DNA of 64,000 bases, from positions 1,178,001-1,242,000 of the forward strand of contig NC_064655.1 of assembly GCF_001723175.1 (NCBI RefSeq), in the 5' to 3' direction. The notes beneath the pieces were generated by a model that ran no database searches, was not told the DNA's origin, and saw nothing but the letters and a program-made list of their open reading frames with translations. The position numbers and the translations under genes were made by a program. Of this stretch, positions 1 to 11,318 are shown in pieces. Position 1 is the stretch's first letter. Each line of letters starts with the position of its first letter. Source of the DNA: Penicillium oxalicum. Taxonomy: Eukaryota > Ascomycota > Eurotiomycetes > Eurotiales > Aspergillaceae.

Positions 1-44
1 GGGGGGGCGGGGGGAACAACAAGAAACCGTCGCATGCGTCATGT

Positions 45-3000
45 TCACTGCGTTTCGCTCTTCTCCTTGCGCTTGAAGAGACCCTTGATCTTTTCAACCA
101 GAGTTCCAGCCAAGCCAAAGATGTAGCCGAAGCCGAAGCTCCAGCCTCGAACACGGACAGTGTAGATGAAGAAGTACACCAGGATCCAGTTAATGATCAC
201 AAAGGCCAGGAAGATCCCGAAGCAGCGCCATTTGTCGTCGCGGTGCACGTTCAGGTTCTTCATGTACTCTGCACCGGTGGAGTAGGGGCAATACTGGCAG
301 TCTTGCGTTGCGCCCGGGTCGACCAGGTAGCCGGATTTGGCGATGTTGCTGACAAAGTTGCCTGCGTACTGACCACAGGTCTGACCGGCGGGCGGGTTGA
401 AGCGAGTCGTCTCCAACGCGGTACACTCGATCGTAACATCGGGAAGGACGACGGAGAGCACACCACGGAGCCACCAGGTGACGGGGTTGACGTAGTACAT
501 CCAGTACTTCCAGAAGACCGGGTAATCCGAGTAAGGGCGGACGATACCGTTGAACAAGTTGACCATGACGAAGAAGAAGGGCAGAACGTTGGAGATGACG
601 GTGAAGGAAGGCGCGAAGGCGCAGATCCACTGTCCCCAGGAGGCCTGGAAGAGGAAGAACAGCATCGACATGAGGAAAACGTAACCGGCAGAAGACGAGT
701 CGGTGGGCAGACCGACAGGGTAGTACCAGAGCAGCCAGTAGACAAGACCAGTGACGATGGCAGCGGGAATTTCACAGACGACGTTGGCAGTGGCAAAGGC
801 GACCCAGCCGTAGATACGAGATGGATATTCACGAGCTTCCCAGAGAGCTCGATTGATGTAGAACTTGGGGACGACGGAGTTCATGATGATGGGCGGGATC
901 AGGATGATCAAGAATACTGAGAACATCCGATCTTGCATTGATGCAACCGTACGGGGCAGCATGTAAAAGGTGAAACCATTGAAGATACCGATAATGACGC
1001 TGACGAAGAGCTTGCCATAGTAGTAGCTGGGATCGCGCCAGTATTGCAGGAACAATCGCTTGGTGAGAAGCTGTGCCTGGACGCGAGTAGGTGCCGCAAA
1101 TTCGTATTGAGAAGTACCGGAATCCTCAATGGGAACTTTGCTTCGTTCAGTCTTGATTCGCTCGATCTCCTCCAGCATCGCCTTGTTCTCAGCAGAGTTC
1201 CGCCACTCCTCGTTCCAGTCAACCTGCTTGCCGTCACGTTGCGTGCCCTTGGCGGCAGTTTCGAGAATGAACTCTGCAACGTTCTTTGCAGGGGGGCAGA
1301 CAAATCCGCGCTCGGCAAAGTACTTGGTCACAGCGGAGCCGTCCTCGCCAACAGGACCGAAGTAAAAGGTGTTACCGCCGGGGTTGAGAGCGAGAATCAT
1401 GTCGAATTGCTGGATGAGCATGGAGGAAGGCTGGTGGATGGTGCAGACGATGGCCTGACCGGCCTGAGAGAGCTTCTTAAGGAAACGGACAATCGAGAAC
1501 GCGGCTTGACTGTCCAAACCAGACGTCGGCTCGTCAAGGAACAGCAGGAGACTAGGCTTAGCGGCTAATTCCACGCCGATCGTAACACGTTTCTTCTGCT
1601 CCACATTCAAAGATCCAATGATGGCGTCCTGAATGTCTTCTAGCTCCAGCAGGTCGATGATGCGGTTGACGTAGTCGAGTTTCTCCTGGCGAGGAGTGTC
1701 CCGGTCTTGACGAAGAAGAGCAGAGAATTCAAAAGCTTCACGAATGGTCGAGGTGTTGTCATGGAGATCCATCTGCTCGCAGAAACCGGTACCACGCTGG
1801 AAGTCGGCACCAAGGGGGTGGCCATCCACAAGCATGTCGCCTTTGACGACACCCATCTTCTGACGCTGCGCAAGAGTGTTGAGAAGAGTGGTCTTTCCAG
1901 CACCAGAAGCGCCCATCAAGGCAATCATGATACCGGGTTTGGCGTAACCATTCACGTTGTTGAGCAGCTTACGAGTGCCATTGCCGTATGGGACAGTATA
2001 TTCAACGTTGGACCAGGTGAAACAACGCTCGCTCGATGACAGGCGGTTGAAGTTGTTCTCATTGGGAGCTGAGGCGGCTTCACCACGGGCAAGAGCCGCG
2101 TTGTCGTTTGCATCGGAGACCTTCTCCTCGTCACTGTTGGGCGAGGTCTGCTTGGCGATTTGCTTCGAGCGCTTCGATTTCTTGAAGACCAGGGCACCGC
2201 CGCCACCGCCCACAAAGGAAAGGAACTCAGCTGCCCAAATCGTGACCAGGATATACAGGACAGTGAAGGCAATGACGACACCGAAGTTGCGCCAGAGATG
2301 AGACCGGGTGAATTGGAAGTTCGCCTGCAGATACTGACTGCCAGGAACCGTGGTTTCGCCCAAGGGGGAGCCGGTCAGCGCGCAGCCTTGATGGCCGGGA
2401 ACGACGCCAGGACCCTGCGGAACTAATTGAGAAGGTGCACATTCCATGGTTCGATCAGCGAACTCATTGGTCAACACAGCTTCGTAACTGTACGAGATAG
2501 GGTTGACGTAGAAGAGCCATCCGAACCAGATGGAGTCGTGAACAAGAGTCGTTTTTGGAATCACATAGCCGACGAAGAGAACGAGAAGGTTCAGAGCAAT
2601 ACCAGCGAACCGCACAGCGTCGTCAATAGTCGGGGAGAGGGCAGCGAACATGCGGTACATCGAAGTAATGCAGAACGTGGTCGTATACACAAACAGGAAG
2701 TAAATGAAGAACTTCGATGCCGTCACATCCAAGCCTGTCATGAAGTACATGATGATAGAAAAGGGGACGACCATGGCGAGAATCGCAGGGAAATCAACCA
2801 CCACACGGGCAATTGAGACTGCGGAGGGACGATAGAAAGCATAATCCTTGTGGCGAGCAACGATCGCTCGGCCGCTCACAGCGGGCATCAGCTCGGTCAA
2901 TTGAAGCCAGCCGAGGAAGAGAATAGAGAAGAACAGAGCACCACCACGGGAGAAAGCACCGCTGGTATCCAGTGCTTCCCCATAGAACAGAGACGAGACG

Positions 3001-4697
3001 ATGAGGGCGTTGGAAATGATGATGAAGAACTTCGTGTACAGAGAAGTCTTGTCACCCCACAGCAACCAAAATTCGCGCTTGACACAAGCAAGAACCTGTC
3101 GCACCAGGGAGACCGTGTAGGGAGACTTCTTGGACACAGTCTTACTCTTGGATTGAGCGACGGTCTTTTGGAAGGTGCGAGTGTCCTCCTGTTGCGTTTC
3201 ATTGAGGCGCTTCTCGTACTTTGAAATGTCGTTGGTGATATATTGATAGGATTGGCTCTGTCTGAAGACTTGCTCCAATGCCTCTGCTGTCTTGGGCGTC
3301 GAGGCTTCGCGACCGGGTTGGAACTGGCGGGCATTAGGATCACAAAGCGAGGTCAAGAAGTCGGCAGTGGTGGATTGCGGGGGGCAGTGGAAGCCCAAGT
3401 CGATGAAGTACTGACGGGCCTCGTTGGCCGGGCCTTGGTACAGCATTCGACCCTCGTCGATCACCAGGACCTTGTCCATCAGCTCGTAGATGCTCTCTCC
3501 GGCCTGGTACAAGGTCACCAACGTGGTCCGCTTGCTCACGTCGGTCATGATCCGGAGAGATTTGGCATAGTCCAGCGCAGTGCTCGCGTCCAATCCACGG
3601 GTGGAGTTGTCCCAACACACGACCGTCGACTTGGTCGCCAATGTCTCGGCGATACTGACACGTTTCCGCTCACCACCCGAAACACCCCGGACGTACTCGT
3701 TTCCCACCAAGGTGTTCTTGGTGTGACTGATGCCGAACATCTTGAGGAGGGCATCGATGATGATCGGAATGCTCTCGCGGTCATGTTTGCGGGTCTTGTT
3801 GGCCAGGGAGAACTTGAGGGTCTGCCAGACCGTGAGGGTCGGGAAATGCTGGTCATCCTCCTGATTGTAGTTGACTTCACCACGGAAGTGCTTGTGTTGA
3901 TCCTCAGCGGAAAGACCACCGTAGCTGACCTCACCCTCAACCCCGGCAAAGGCACTGCGATCGTTGGCAATGGCCTTCAAAAACGTGGAACACCCGGCGC
4001 CTGGACGACCCAGCACCAGCATCATCTCGCCCTCGCGGACGGCGCCACTGAAGTCATGGATCAGGTCCCGAATGGGCGGCTTCTTGCCGAATCGCAGTTG
4101 GGGCACGAATCGGCAAATGACGTTGTACAAGTCCGGGCCGAATGTCCCCACCACGGCGTGAGGCAGCGTCCGCACGAATGACGCGCCCGTCTCGACGCCT
4201 TTGACCGTCAAATTCTTGAAGACGACTCCCACTTTCTTGGCGGGTTCGCCGGCCGTCGTTCGCCGCTCCAAGTGTCCTCCCATCAAAAATTCACTGAGGT
4301 CGAAATCACTGCCCACCTCGGTCTCCGAATCAGCATCCAGGTCGTCAATGCCGGCTTCTTCATCCTTGCGGCTGGCTCGGGATTGCCGGCGGCGGGCGCT
4401 CTTGGCGGTCGTAGATCGGGTGCGATGCAGACTCAGCCGAGTCAATTCCCGGCGCATCTCCTCCAATTCTTCCCTCGCGCCGCGGCGAGATACGGGCTCG
4501 CCCGCATTGGTTTCACCCCAGCGGCCTTCGGCGCTCTCGGCAACGGATGCTGTAGAGGAACCGCTCGAGACGGATTCGGCTGGAGGAGCGGTGGCATGGT
4601 GAACGACTTCGGGTCCGCCGGCAGCAGTCAGAGGCGGGTTCGCCGCATTGAGTTCGCCCTTTTCAGGCGCCTGGGCGGCTTGATGGTTGGAGGCCAT
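45..4697 (-). CDS. PDR-type ABC multidrug transporter, AtrF-like
   Basis: Intronless gene for a 1550-residue full-size ABC transporter of the fungal pleiotropic drug resistance (ABCG) family, a plasma-membrane efflux pump for azoles and other hydrophobic compounds. Order is NBD1-TMD1-NBD2-TMD2. NBD1 has the PDR-type degenerate Walker A GRPGAGCST (about residue 230, Cys in place of Lys), an intact signature VSGGERKR and a Walker B region reading CWDNSTRGLD. NBD2 has the canonical GASGAGKTT (about residue 928) but a degenerate signature LNVEQKKR followed by FLDEPTSGLDSQ. This asymmetry is normal for the family. The first 150 residues are hydrophilic, low in complexity and Ser/Glu rich. The start is the first ATG of the frame and the stop lies 45 bases from the window edge. 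Length fits AtrF/Cdr1-type pumps of Aspergillus; which paralogue it is, and its substrates, cannot be decided from sequence alone. Confidence 0.95.
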   Translation of the reverse strand: MASNHQAAQAPEKGELNAANPPLTAAGGPEVVHHATAPPAESVSSGSSTASVAESAEGRWGETNAGEPVSRRGAREELEEMRRELTRLSLHRTRSTTAKSARRRQSRASRKDEEAGIDDLDADSETEVGSDFDLSEFLMGGHLERRTTAGEPAKKVGVVFKNLTVKGVETGASFVRTLPHAVVGTFGPDLYNVICRFVPQLRFGKKPPIRDLIHDFSGAVREGEMMLVLGRPGAGCSTFLKAIANDRSAFAGVEGEVSYGGLSAEDQHKHFRGEVNYNQEDDQHFPTLTVWQTLKFSLANKTRKHDRESIPIIIDALLKMFGISHTKNTLVGNEYVRGVSGGERKRVSIAETLATKSTVVCWDNSTRGLDASTALDYAKSLRIMTDVSKRTTLVTLYQAGESIYELMDKVLVIDEGRMLYQGPANEARQYFIDLGFHCPPQSTTADFLTSLCDPNARQFQPGREASTPKTAEALEQVFRQSQSYQYITNDISKYEKRLNETQQEDTRTFQKTVAQSKSKTVSKKSPYTVSLVRQVLACVKREFWLLWGDKTSLYTKFFIIISNALIVSSLFYGEALDTSGAFSRGGALFFSILFLGWLQLTELMPAVSGRAIVARHKDYAFYRPSAVSIARVVVDFPAILAMVVPFSIIMYFMTGLDVTASKFFIYFLFVYTTTFCITSMYRMFAALSPTIDDAVRFAGIALNLLVLFVGYVIPKTTLVHDSIWFGWLFYVNPISYSYEAVLTNEFADRTMECAPSQLVPQGPGVVPGHQGCALTGSPLGETTVPGSQYLQANFQFTRSHLWRNFGVVIAFTVLYILVTIWAAEFLSFVGGGGGALVFKKSKRSKQIAKQTSPNSDEEKVSDANDNAALARGEAASAPNENNFNRLSSSERCFTWSNVEYTVPYGNGTRKLLNNVNGYAKPGIMIALMGASGAGKTTLLNTLAQRQKMGVVKGDMLVDGHPLGADFQRGTGFCEQMDLHDNTSTIREAFEFSALLRQDRDTPRQEKLDYVNRIIDLLELEDIQDAIIGSLNVEQKKRVTIGVELAAKPSLLLFLDEPTSGLDSQAAFSIVRFLKKLSQAGQAIVCTIHQPSSMLIQQFDMILALNPGGNTFYFGPVGEDGSAVTKYFAERGFVCPPAKNVAEFILETAAKGTQRDGKQVDWNEEWRNSAENKAMLEEIERIKTERSKVPIEDSGTSQYEFAAPTRVQAQLLTKRLFLQYWRDPSYYYGKLFVSVIIGIFNGFTFYMLPRTVASMQDRMFSVFLIILIPPIIMNSVVPKFYINRALWEAREYPSRIYGWVAFATANVVCEIPAAIVTGLVYWLLWYYPVGLPTDSSSAGYVFLMSMLFFLFQASWGQWICAFAPSFTVISNVLPFFFVMVNLFNGIVRPYSDYPVFWKYWMYYVNPVTWWLRGVLSVVLPDVTIECTALETTRFNPPAGQTCGQYAGNFVSNIAKSGYLVDPGATQDCQYCPYSTGAEYMKNLNVHRDDKWRCFGIFLAFVIINWILVYFFIYTVRVRGWSFGFGYIFGLAGTLVEKIKGLFKRKEKSETQ

Positions 4698-7600
4698 CTT
4701 GCCTGGGGACGAACGAGAGTCTTGTTGGTGAAGCTGGCGGTTGTACTCTCTCGATCACTAATGGGATTCAACAAGACGTTGGGCAAGAGAAAAGTGGCGT
4801 GCAAGGTTTCACCCGGGTATAATTAGAACTCCCCGCGAGGTGAAGAGGATAGTTTGTTCAAGAATCAAGGAAGTAGAGGAAAAGAAATAAGGATAAATTA
4901 GTGGGCCAGAGGAAGGTATATGAAGCCCAAGGGGAGAAAAAGGATCAGACACTACCCTAAAGTCCGAGCCACTATGGAGCTGATTCAAGTGCCAAAGACC
5001 TTTTGGGGCAATTCATGGACGGAGAAGAGGGGAATTAAAAAGAACAAGAGCAGATCTACGCTTCCGTGTCAGCGAGTTATCTCCAACAAATGGCCACCTT
5101 GGACAGCTCACTTGGCTGGTACAGCACGTTCCATTTTATCTCCGAAGGCTTGGATTTGTAAGTCAACGTCAACTGGGAGAGAGAGGGGCCATTCGGGTCA
5201 TCAATCAGAGGCGTCAGCACGATGAAGGAATTCTCCACTTCCTTGAGGACCAGATCCACTGCTCGAAAAGACCAGAAGGACTGGTCGCGCCTGGTGGAGC
5301 TTGCATGATTCAGGATGGTTCGTGGGCCCTCAAAAGGAATCGGGAGATTGGAAACGGTCACACACATACGCGAGACAGATTTCTTATTGGAGTCCAAGTG
5401 CCATCGCCGATCGGCACGCTGCAGACTTTTTTTTCTTTTTTTTTCTTTTTTTTTTCCACTCGGAGTTAGATGGCGGCGTTTAGAGCCCGATTCTAAGGAC
5501 CCATCAGCAGTCTGAACTCTACCACTTAGAGTGTGCGAGATTTGTAAGATTTTCTGCCAAGATCCTACCCAAGGTGTTTGATGATAATAGTCATGTCAAT
5601 AATGATGAGTTCATGGGTTTCATAGCCGGCGTTTCAAGACACCCTAAGCGGAGACCGCTAGCGGGATTATTGATCTGGTGTGGGCGGGGCTAACCATGCC
5701 GCATCTGCAGCGTGGGAGTATGTGAGATGCACGAACCAAAAAGGTTGCCTCCCACATGCTCGAATCATAAAATCATCATGGATGGGGGCTCATTCTTCTT
5801 CTGGGAGTTTCGATTAGTGAACAGATGTTATTCTCGAAGTTCCAGCTGGGATTAACGGTGAAATCTGGCAAAAAAAAAACGTTGCGATCATGTGATAAGC
5901 CCGCCCGGGGCAGATTGACGGTGTTGTACTTTCACGAGTCATTAATGAGTCATTCTATAGATCAAGTCCACTATATATGTCCCAGCAATGAGTTCAATAG
6001 GGCCATGTTGAAGAGCTGCTGCCATTGAGGAGCTCTAGCCTAGCCATACATAGAGAACACAGACGGTTTAGTCATAAGCCACCCAGTAGAACAATTCATA
6101 TTTCAGGCTCTCGGCGTCAGTAATTTCCTAGTGTGAGAACAGCGCCACCCGCTTCGGGACCCCGCTACACACCTTACTGCGCCTGAGCTGATTTCCAAGC
6201 TCGGCGACTTTCTGCGTGCAGAGATTGCAAATCCCCCTCGAGAGCTCTTGATCGGGGTCCAAACTTGGCAATGGAGTGTCTAGAATCCACAATCCCAGTA
6301 ACTTGGGCATGACACTTGCCGCTATTTCTGCCGTGACTCCAAAATTTGGGCACCATGCAGTCGAAGGTCAGCAGGCTACATACAGACTTTATCATCGAAT
6401 GCCTCTTCACGATGTTGGCGGTGTGCAGAATCATAACACTCATCATGCACCTACATCCCGGGACTGCTGCACCTTCGATCGTGTTCTCTGGGCTCAGATG
6501 CAGACCCACATCGCTTAGATAGCTTCTCACCTTTTTCTCGGGCGGGTACCACATTCCTGGAGTGCAGACTGCCAAACACATGAGCAAGTGTGATACCACA
6601 TACGGGTGGAGATCTGCTATACAGGGTACATCACTGATTCTACAGACCCTACAGATCATAATTTGGATAGTAAAAGAAGAGTCACTCGCTGTCAATACCT
6701 GGAAGATTATCAATAACAGGATTGACATTGTTGCATTAGCCATCCCAGACGATGTTTGCCCCGTGGTCACCGTCCAACTCCCAACCCTCCCTTTCCTCCC
6801 TCCAGGCTTCTGGACGAACTCGCAGACGATCTTTAACAGGAGTGGTCCTGATTATTTAACCATGATAATCTTGGAACCTTGTCATAGGCCAGCCGAGCCG
6901 GCCTAGCCGGCAGATTGATAGACTGTTTCAGCATCCACTGCTCCATGCCGGCACTATCGGCGGGGCTTGACACCCCTGCATTGGTGCGATTGTGATTATT
7001 AATGCCACATGAATCATGTAGCATATAGCCGGCTGTACGACCAGATGGCTTCGGGGGCCGGGGGGGGAAACTTTGTGGCGGGTCGATCCGACATTTGAAA
7101 AGGCCTTTTACTGGATGTGAAAATTCTTTTTTGACTCGGAATTTATTTCGCAAAAAATTTCTACTGAACGGTCCAACAGAGCTTATATCCGCTGCCCATC
7201 GAGCAGATTTTATAACAACATGGAAAGGCTATGGGCGGACTACCTCGTAGTCGCTCTCTAGTCATGCGCGTCTTGCATAGGATATCACCTAGGTTGCAAA
7301 TTTGCTGCCTATTTATGCGGGGTTGGGCACGAACAGGTAGGCATTTCTTCACGGGCAGCTGATGTCTTCTTTGAAGCGCATCACCCATCCCTCCCAATCT
7401 ACCTAAACCCTTCAGTCAAGGAATACAACCGTAGGTCTGGTCCATGTTCCTTGTAGAGATCCACCTTTTTCAATTTGCTCTTATTTCCAGCAGACTTTCA
7501 CTTGATTTTGCTGAAAACATGTTAGAAGTACGCAAATACATCTATTCACCTATTGCCCCATGCATCTACACTAAAGACAACTCCGTACAGAGTGACCTAT

Positions 7601-8814
7601 GGAAAGATGACAGACAGACATGAAAATGATGTACTGTAGATTGGGAGGTCCCGCTACTAGGTACCTATCTAGCCTACTGATCTCCTTGGCCTATCCGATG
7701 CCACCCTGGCCAGAGTGGCAATCAACTCCTGCCGGGGTTTATCCACTCCCGTGGAAGGTGAGGGATCGAGAAGAAAAAAGCCAGAGAGTCAAACCTTATG
7801 CTCGCTGCGAGAACCTACCTTTCACACCAACAAGGTTACTGTGTAAAACACACATGATAGATCGAAAGTCAGTCACCAATACTACAGCACTCACTTCTGC
7901 TTCGCCTTATCCATTGGATACAGCCACCTACGGAACCGAAACCGGCGTTGAAATCCTGTTCTGCCTTCCTCGGTCGGCAGTGAACAAGCATCATGGCTGC
8001 GAGCCAGACGCTCCCTTCTGTTCCACCCACAGGCCATAGCGTGGACAGATCGGACAGTTCACGATGGACAAGATTTGGGAGGCGGCCCTGTCGGAATATG
8101 GCGGGCAGCAAAGTAGGTTGAATAGAGTTTGCCTCGAATTGTCAGTCAAATTCGATTATCATTGGCTAATATTAATACCCTTGTTCAGATGCTAGAATGA
8201 CATCATCATGTAATGATGACTATTCGGTCCAGAGTTGAGCAGATTCGGATTACCAACGTACCGTGTCCTCTAATCCGGTGCGTGAGAGAGCAGGCTGATC
8301 ACCCTCTGTGATTATTTCACGCATCGGAGCTGCTTTAGTAGTATGTAACACCGAACTCTCCCGCCGATAATTCCTCAAAAAGGGTTAAAAATTTGCCTCG
8401 AAGTCAAATGAGCACTAAACTCGGGTTTTGGAAAATGATCGAAGAGGAGGTACATACTTTGGGGAATTACATCAACTTTGATTAAATGGCCTAATAATCA
8501 ATATTTAGAATGACCCAAAAATCTAGAACATGGGCTTCTCCACCCCAATCTGAGTCAATGGCTTTTTTTACCATCAACACCGAGCCTCGATGATCCCATG
8601 TGCCCCTCTTCTTCGGGAGCGCACCTCGATTGAATTCCTCGTCACGGTCAATCACTTCGCATGTGCTCTAGGTGAAACCTACGATCATGAAAGGCAGAAG
8701 GGATTGGAGCAAGCAAGAGATACTATGCTAAGGTGCATTGGTCGCTAATGTACTACTAAAGACTGGAGGGGAATCAGCGCCCGTCAAGCGCTTTCACGCA
8801 AAAGCAGTTCCTTC
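4698..8814. other. gene-free stretch between ABC transporter and crd1
   Basis: No ORF here looks like a protein, and I could not assemble a spliced gene. The first few hundred bases must hold the promoter and leader of the ABC transporter. A T-rich pyrimidine tract lies at 5427-5456. The longest frame (198 codons, minus strand, 6174-6770) has no recognisable domain. AT-rich parts alternate with ordinary sequence. A long regulatory region or a non-coding transcript is possible but not shown. Confidence 0.5.
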
Positions 8815-10361
8815 CTAAGGCTTGCGCTTGGCTTCAGCTTGTGCGATGCGCTTTTGAATTTCCTCCTTGGTCAAAATCTTGACAGCATTGTTCGAGAACA
8901 CGTAGCTGAGACCCGACCACACGGTGGTGGCCGCAACCAAATATCTGGGGGAGTCATCAAGTTAGCAGACCTCTCCAAATAATCAGGGTTGAAAACTGCC
9001 TTCCTTAGAGGAGAGGGGGAAGGAAGACGACAGTAAAACCCAAAAACATACAACAGCCAGGATTCGCATGTGGTCACCCACCATACTACTAACTGGCCGG
9101 CGTGTGGCTTAAGTACGGCTGAGCGGACGGGAAGCCCTGTTCTCCACACCCTATGGTCGTATGTGCTTGACAAGACCCGTTGTGGGACTATAGTCCGCCA
9201 AAATCATACCACATATCGTGCACCGGGAAAATCCAAGAGTCAAGGGTGACAGAGGGGTTGACTTACTGGAATCCAGTCATGGTCTCACTGAGGTGCCAGG
9301 CATTGATCACGGCCTCTGGCACCACGGGCAGAGCGATAGCACTTCCAACAAGGACCAATTGCAGGGCTGTATTGATTTTTGAAATCTCGGTCGGCTTCAC
9401 TTCGGCAGAAGGAAGAGAAAAGTCCCAATAACGAGCCATGGTCTTCGGTGGTGGAAGAGAGATCCATCGATAGTAGATTGCAGAGAGAGCAAGACCAACA
9501 TCACGACCCAGGATGATGACAGCGAGCCACACTTGTTACATCAATGGTCAGAATGTTACTTTTGGGACGCGTCGAATCGGTGTGGGTGGTTCAACCTGAA
9601 ACGGTCAAAACTTACCAGGGAGGGAGCCGTTCACTGCCAGACAAGCTACTCCGATCGTCATCAGCAGCTTGTCGGCCATAGGATCGATGATAGTCCCTAC
9701 GACCGTCTGCAGGTGATACTTGCGCGCAATCCACCCGTCAACAAGGTCAGTAATGCCGGCATAAGCGAAGAGGGAAAGAGCTGCTGCATGGTAGTCATGC
9801 ACAAGTAAGTATCCAACCACCGGTGCTGCGATCAACCGAGAGAAAGTCAAGATATTAGGAATAGTATAGATGTTCTCATGGCTTTTGACAGCGGGTAGCT
9901 TTGACAAGATGCGTTGCGTGGCGGTTTTGGATCTTTGATTTGGTCAGACAAGACTGCTCTTTCAGTACTTGCAAGATCAGCGGTTTATGAACGTACTCTC
10001 CTTCTGCAACCTGGCTCTTAGAATCACCACGGTCTTGAGAGGAGGACCACCTCTTTGGTGTGACCACTGATAAGGTTGAGCCCAATTTCAAACATCGAGG
10101 AGTTCTGAGGCTCCTGTGGGACCATTTAGTCAATATAGTCTCCTGTCAAAAAGACAAGGGTGGAGCTCACTGGACTGGAAACTGGCCTCGAGAAGATTGT
10201 AAGGCAGACAAAGACAGAGGCCGGCAATGAAGCGATTGCTGATAGGAAAAAGGATTGAATGACACGGAGCCAGTAAGTCGTGAGCCGCCCCGGAGTAGAC
10301 ATAGATTTTGGCTGGTCCGGCAAGCGGGCGCCGAAAGCCGAGGAACTCCTGCAGGAATCAT
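8815..10361 (-). CDS. crd1: mitochondrial cardiolipin synthase (CDP-alcohol phosphatidyltransferase)
   Basis: Five exons on the minus strand: 10361-10171, 10113-9997, 9932-9616, 9531-9267 and 8944-8815, giving 339 residues. The enzyme joins CDP-diacylglycerol and phosphatidylglycerol to make cardiolipin in the inner mitochondrial membrane. The CDP-alcohol phosphatidyltransferase signature D-x2-D-G-x2-A-R-x8-G-x3-D-x3-D is complete (DLVDGWIAR, then GTIIDPMAD). It is followed by hydrophobic helices and the conserved stretches LPVWLAVIILGRD and WISLPPPKTMARYWDFSLP, which are typical of fungal Crd1. The N-terminus (MIPAGVPRLSAPACRTSQ and on) is basic, rich in Ser and Leu and lacks acids, as expected for a mitochondrial presequence. 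All splice junctions are GT-AG and frame-consistent; the 64-base second intron was chosen because a nearer acceptor would leave a 38-base intron and break the frame. Only the first exon is less certain. Confidence 0.92.
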
Positions 10362-11318
10362 GGCAATAAGAAAAGAAAAAAAATGGAGAAAAATGGCCCG
10401 GATTGTCCAGAATAAGAGAAAGAATGGAACAGGAGCACAACCTAAAGCGGTAATGCAAATGAATGGTGAGTTCAAAGAAGAGTTGTGCCAGATAGTCGTT
10501 TCAATCGCTTGACCCAGAGAGGCGGGCAATGGACAACATACAATGAATGCCTGTGCAGAAATTCTGTGAGCCGACTTTATTTGTTTTTCGTGCAAACAAT
10601 GAGCGACAAATAGCACGATAATTTGCAGGCACGCTATACGTAGAACAGAATACACCAAACAATCCGCGTGTGGATGCTGTCAGTCGAGATTCAGAACAAT
10701 TGCTCAAATGCCAAGCCCCAGTTCCTAGAAGAAACACACGATTTCAGCTCTCCGTCATTGATGGTCTCCTGAGGATGTTTTGAACAAAAGGAGCCTTACC
10801 CCAGACAGACAGACCTGATGATGCGGCAAGTTGGTAGATCCTCGGCGGAGACGACTGCATGATGCGGTCGGAGAATGACTTATTCCGCTTCCCGAATCTG
10901 GACATGCATGTATGCAGTCCCATCGATTTATATCCATACTTGGCTTATTTCAGTTATCCCTATGAAATCTATCGAATTATGGTACATTCTTGGGACGATA
11001 CATTTAGACTTCTCCTAATCAGTGGCGATCGAGAATGGGTCATGAAACACCCCCCTGGTCATTCCCACCACTCACAATCACCTACTCACCTGACAGTACT
11101 TCACACATGACATTCCACCTGATAGGATACATCATAATTCAGAAGTCAAGGAAGAGAGCTAGAATAAAAAAAATTTTAAGTGATCGCTGCTTCACAAAAG
11201 ATTTCATTAAGGTCATTTGTAAATGTGAAGTTGTGGACTCTGGTCTTGTCCACATCGTTGCTCGGAAGAAGATGCAGATCGAGAAGAAACGACAATCAAA
11301 TCTCAAAGAGGGACCACG
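10362..11318. promoter_or_regulatory. divergent intergenic region, crd1 / unrecognised gene
   Basis: 957 bases separate the start codons of crd1 (minus) and the unrecognised gene (plus), so both promoters must lie here. I see no strong recognised motif. Short ORFs run through it without domains. The assignment as promoter rests on gene orientation only. Confidence 0.5.

Noticed and set aside
3243..4181. 312-codon plus-strand ORF inside the ABC transporter
   Set aside because: Antisense shadow of the strongly conserved transporter frame.
6174..6770. 198-codon minus-strand ORF upstream of crd1
   Set aside because: Begins with hydrophobic residues but has no recognisable fold, no splice partners and Cys/Met-rich random composition.
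9959..9996. 38-base crd1 intron using a nearer acceptor
   Set aside because: Too short, and the resulting frame meets a TGA; the 64-base intron ending before 9932 keeps the frame.
45..10361. Secondary-metabolite or resistance gene cluster around the ABC transporter
   Set aside because: No biosynthetic enzyme or cluster regulator nearby; the next genes are housekeeping.
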